Assembly (NCBI GenBank): GCA_019638015.1
Contig: JAHBUP010000001.1
Location: 2,636,424-2,700,423, forward strand
Direction of reading: 5' to 3'
Source: Melioribacteraceae bacterium
GTDB taxonomy: Bacteria > Bacteroidota > Ignavibacteria > Ignavibacteriales > Melioribacteraceae
Length of the DNA stretch: 64,000 bases
The position numbers and the translations under genes were made by a program. Position 1 is the stretch's first letter; each line of letters opens with the position of its first letter. Positions 61,549-64,000 of the stretch are shown piece by piece. The notes under the pieces are model-generated. The model saw nothing but the letters and a program-made list of their open reading frames with translations, did not search any database and was not told the DNA's origin.

Positions 61549-62325
61549 ATGAGCAAAATACATCCTACCGCTATAATTAGCCCAAATGCAAAAATAGGTT
61601 CTAATATTGAAGCCGCACCATTCGCCATAATTTCTGATAATGTTATTATTGGTGATAATTGTAAAATTGGACCAAATGCTTGCATCTATGAAGGCGCACG
61701 AATTGGTAATAATGTAACTATTTACCAGGGCGCGTCAATTTCAAATAAACCGCAAGATTTGAAATACGCCAATGAGGAATCGGAATTATTTATTGGTGAT
61801 AATACGGTAATTAGAGAATTTGTAACATTGCATCGAGGGACAGTCGCCACTCGAAAAACTGCGGTTGGAAGTAATTGCCTGTTGATGGCCTATTGCCATG
61901 TAGCGCACGACTGCTCAATTGGAAATGGTGTAATTATTGGCAACGCGGTTCAAATTGCGGGGCATGTTGAAGTTGAAGATCAAGTAATAATTGGTGGATT
62001 GAGTGCGGTGCATCAATTCGACCGAATTGGAAAACATTGCATGATTGGGGGCGGCTCGATGGTGAATACTGATGTTCCCCCATTTTTAATGACCTCCGGT
62101 TATCCAGCGCGATATATGGGATTAAATATCGTAGGATTAAAGAGACGTGGATTTTCGGTCCAGGAAATAGAAGAAATAAAAGGCGCTTACCATATTTATT
62201 ATAATAGCGGACTTACATTTCAGGAAGCAAAAACTAAAATAAAAGATAACTTCCCTTCCTCGCCATACATACAAATGATTCTTGAATTTATGTCGAAATC
62301 AACGCGTAATATAATCCGAAAATGA
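61549..62325 (+). CDS. lpxA: UDP-N-acetylglucosamine acyltransferase
   Basis: 258 residues. Hexapeptide beta-helix (about 1-180) with the catalytic His in LMAYCHVAHDCSIGNG, followed by the characteristic GLNIVGLKRRGFS and a helical end. First step of lipid A synthesis. Overlaps the next gene by 4 bp. Confidence 0.95.
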   Translation: MSKIHPTAIISPNAKIGSNIEAAPFAIISDNVIIGDNCKIGPNACIYEGARIGNNVTIYQGASISNKPQDLKYANEESELFIGDNTVIREFVTLHRGTVATRKTAVGSNCLLMAYCHVAHDCSIGNGVIIGNAVQIAGHVEVEDQVIIGGLSAVHQFDRIGKHCMIGGGSMVNTDVPPFLMTSGYPARYMGLNIVGLKRRGFSVQEIEEIKGAYHIYYNSGLTFQEAKTKIKDNFPSSPYIQMILEFMSKSTRNIIRK

Positions 62326-63086
62326 AATGGTATTTTATTGATTCCGGTCTTTGCACCGGTAAATACAATATGGATTTCGATATATCTCTAACCGAGGCAT
62401 GTAATTCTGATATCGCTTTTTTTAGGATTTATAGATGGAAACCTTATTGCATCTCACTAGGAGCAAATCAATCGTTTGAAGATATAAATCTAGAAACCGC
62501 TACTGCAGATAATATTGAAATAGTTAAAAGACCAACCGGAGGCAGAGCCATTCTTCATGCGGAGGAAATCACATATTCAGTGGTATATCCATTAAATTAT
62601 GAATACTCCCCAAGAGAACTCTATCAAAAAATTTCATTAGCGTTAATTGAAGGATTAGCTCAATACAATCCTCTGCTGAGAGAATCTGCACTCGAAAATG
62701 TTCAGCCTAATTTTTCTAAATTATTAGAAGAACCTTCAGGAGCATTGTGTTTTGCAAGTACAGCAAAAAATGAGGTAAAATATAATGGACAAAAATTAAT
62801 TGGCAGTGCTCAGCGTAAAATGAAAAAAGTAATCCTTCAGCACGGCTCTATTTTATGCGGGAATTACCATAGAAATTTGGCAAACTACCTTAATACAGAT
62901 GAAGATACAAAAAGTAATCTGCGTAAAGAATTAATCTCAACCACTACTGAAATAGAATCTATACTTAACGAATCTATTAAATATGACCTTCTTAAAAATT
63001 GTTTGGTAGAGGGTTTTCAAGAATACTGGGATATTAAATTTGAATCCGAAATACCTGATATTGCCTTAGCCGAAGATTCTCTGTAA
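62322..63086 (+). CDS. Lipoate-protein ligase-like (BPL/LplA/LipB) enzyme
   Basis: 254 residues. The conserved RPTGGRAILHAEEITYSV is the ligand loop of the lipoyl/biotinyl ligase fold, with the invariant Lys in KYNGQKLIGSAQRK. It attaches or transfers lipoyl or octanoyl groups to enzymes such as pyruvate dehydrogenase. Coupled to lpxA by a 4-bp overlap. Whether it uses free lipoate cannot be told. Confidence 0.8.
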   Translation: MKWYFIDSGLCTGKYNMDFDISLTEACNSDIAFFRIYRWKPYCISLGANQSFEDINLETATADNIEIVKRPTGGRAILHAEEITYSVVYPLNYEYSPRELYQKISLALIEGLAQYNPLLRESALENVQPNFSKLLEEPSGALCFASTAKNEVKYNGQKLIGSAQRKMKKVILQHGSILCGNYHRNLANYLNTDEDTKSNLRKELISTTTEIESILNESIKYDLLKNCLVEGFQEYWDIKFESEIPDIALAEDSL

Positions 63087-63159
63087 GAAAAAGCGAGTAC
63101 CATTTTTATCCTGCCCTGTATAATGTTAAATTTGTTTAACCATTTCATAACAATTTTGA

Positions 63160-64000
63160 ATGCCTCTAGTGAAAAAATATTTTCTATTATTCTTATTGCT
63201 TTTTAGCGTAACCATTATTCCGCAGGAAAAAACAGATTTAGTATTTGAACTGAAGGGAGTTCAAGTTACTGCAATTACATCAGATGATGATTATTTATGG
63301 GTAGCAACAAATGGAAGCGGCATTTTCCGCTATTCTTCGAGTGGTAAAACATGGAAGCAATATTCAACCTCAAACCAAAATTTGCAGATGGATTTTTTCC
63401 ATAGCATAGCTGCCAATAATGAATTTGTTTGGGCCGGATCTACTGATGGACTTTTCATACTCGACAAAAGGCGTGATAACTGGACAAGAAGAAAATTTGG
63501 GCTTGGCGGTCAATTATCCAATTGGATTAGATCGGTTGTTTATGATAAAGATGAAGATGCCGTTTGGATTGGAAGATTTAAATATTTATCTAAATATGAA
63601 TTAAAGACGAAACGATTTATAGATTACGATTTGACCGTGAGGAATAACGAAAAATCAAACAGCATTAAAACTTTAGCAGTCGAGGGAGATTCGGTATTAT
63701 GGATTGGTACCGAAGCCGGTTTACACAAATATAACAAAACGAAAAAATTGAATGATAATTTTGTTACTTTGTTCTATGATAATAGATTAAATTATTTTAA
63801 TGGTGATGGTGAACAAATTTCTGTTTCTTCATTATTGCCGGAGAGAAATTTTTTATGGATTGGCTTGGATGAGTTTTTGACGACTGAGCGACCCGAATTT
63901 AACCTTGGCGGTTTATACAGGTTTAACCGTAAAAATGAATGGCTAAGAAATGATGACAAAAATGGATTGCCGGCAAACGGCATTTATTCGATGGAGCGAA
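63160..64000 (+). CDS. Beta-propeller sensor-like protein (partial)
   Basis: Open to the window edge, 280 codons seen. Signal peptide (about 1-22, FLLFLLLFSVTIIPQ), then repeats with DDDYLWVATNGSGIFRYSS, NEFVWAGSTDGLFILDK and DSVLWIGTEAGLHKYN, the two-component-regulator propeller repeat. Full proteins may continue into a histidine kinase or a secretion-sorting domain, which the window does not show. ATG at 63160; GTG at 63169 is an alternative. Confidence 0.78.
   Translation, partial: MPLVKKYFLLFLLLFSVTIIPQEKTDLVFELKGVQVTAITSDDDYLWVATNGSGIFRYSSSGKTWKQYSTSNQNLQMDFFHSIAANNEFVWAGSTDGLFILDKRRDNWTRRKFGLGGQLSNWIRSVVYDKDEDAVWIGRFKYLSKYELKTKRFIDYDLTVRNNEKSNSIKTLAVEGDSVLWIGTEAGLHKYNKTKKLNDNFVTLFYDNRLNYFNGDGEQISVSSLLPERNFLWIGLDEFLTTERPEFNLGGLYRFNRKNEWLRNDDKNGLPANGIYSMER

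Noticed and set aside
1..64000. CRISPR arrays, rRNA and tRNA genes
   Set aside because: No regularly spaced repeats and no rRNA- or tRNA-like segments were noticed on reading either strand; tRNA detection by eye is limited.

Overview
The window is a low-GC bacterial chromosome segment carrying one complete transposable (Mu-type) prophage. Host genes on both sides suggest a Bacteroidota/Ignavibacteriota-type Gram-negative. The evidence is a fused LpxC-FabZ, two Skp/OmpH genes after bamA, an adenosylcobalamin-dependent ribonucleotide reductase with a Cys-rich tail, DivIVA, and a beta-propeller sensor-like protein. That lineage is an inference from gene content; no rRNA is present.

Left host flank (1-10726). 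A minus-strand run holds ileS (cut by the window edge), a membrane/coiled-coil protein, a purine nucleoside phosphorylase, DivIVA, a YggS-type PLP protein and nrdJ. Divergent malQ follows and ends just before a palindromic repeat.

Prophage (10727-53202, 42,476 bp). Its ends can be placed almost to the base. The prophage splits a perfect 30-bp palindrome; 5 bp (GCGTC) are duplicated on both sides, and both termini begin TATAA with a TGAGAA motif exactly 19 nt in. From the left: a TcmP/three-Cys-motif (DUF5131) cargo pair, a small secreted protein, then a long minus-strand late operon. That operon holds tail fibre, tail tip, tape measure, tail tube, lysis genes, head-tail connectors, a lambda gpE-like capsid, a gpD-like decoration protein and a Mu gpI-like protease with an internal scaffold start. 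A divergent plus-strand late arm carries small terminase, Dam methylase, large terminase, portal, F-like and G-like proteins. A control region follows, with a repressor on the minus strand and a Ner-like gene on the plus strand. The early operon then runs rightward to 52603: a secreted protein/membrane protein/membrane-tethered LuxR cassette, a MuA-like transposase, a MuB-like ATPase, Gam, GemA, a Mor-like activator, and many small proteins including a minimal radical-SAM enzyme. The last 600 bp are non-coding but rich in structure: a large stem-loop, an array of 12-bp repeats and the transposase end sites. The absence of sheath genes and the presence of a tape measure and tube protein suggest a long non-contractile tail.

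Right host flank (53208-64000). The prophage stops 66 bp before the lexA promoter, which lies inside a 44-bp concentric palindrome. Two small genes follow, then an envelope operon: uppS, bamA, two ompH genes, lpxD, lpxC-fabZ, lpxA and lplA. Last is the start of a propeller protein.

The most interesting items are the split palindrome, the sensor-like cassette placed before the transposase, the predicted RNA three-way junction before the MuB-like gene, the phage radical-SAM protein, the TTTAAAGTGACA array, and an early operon aimed straight at host lexA.
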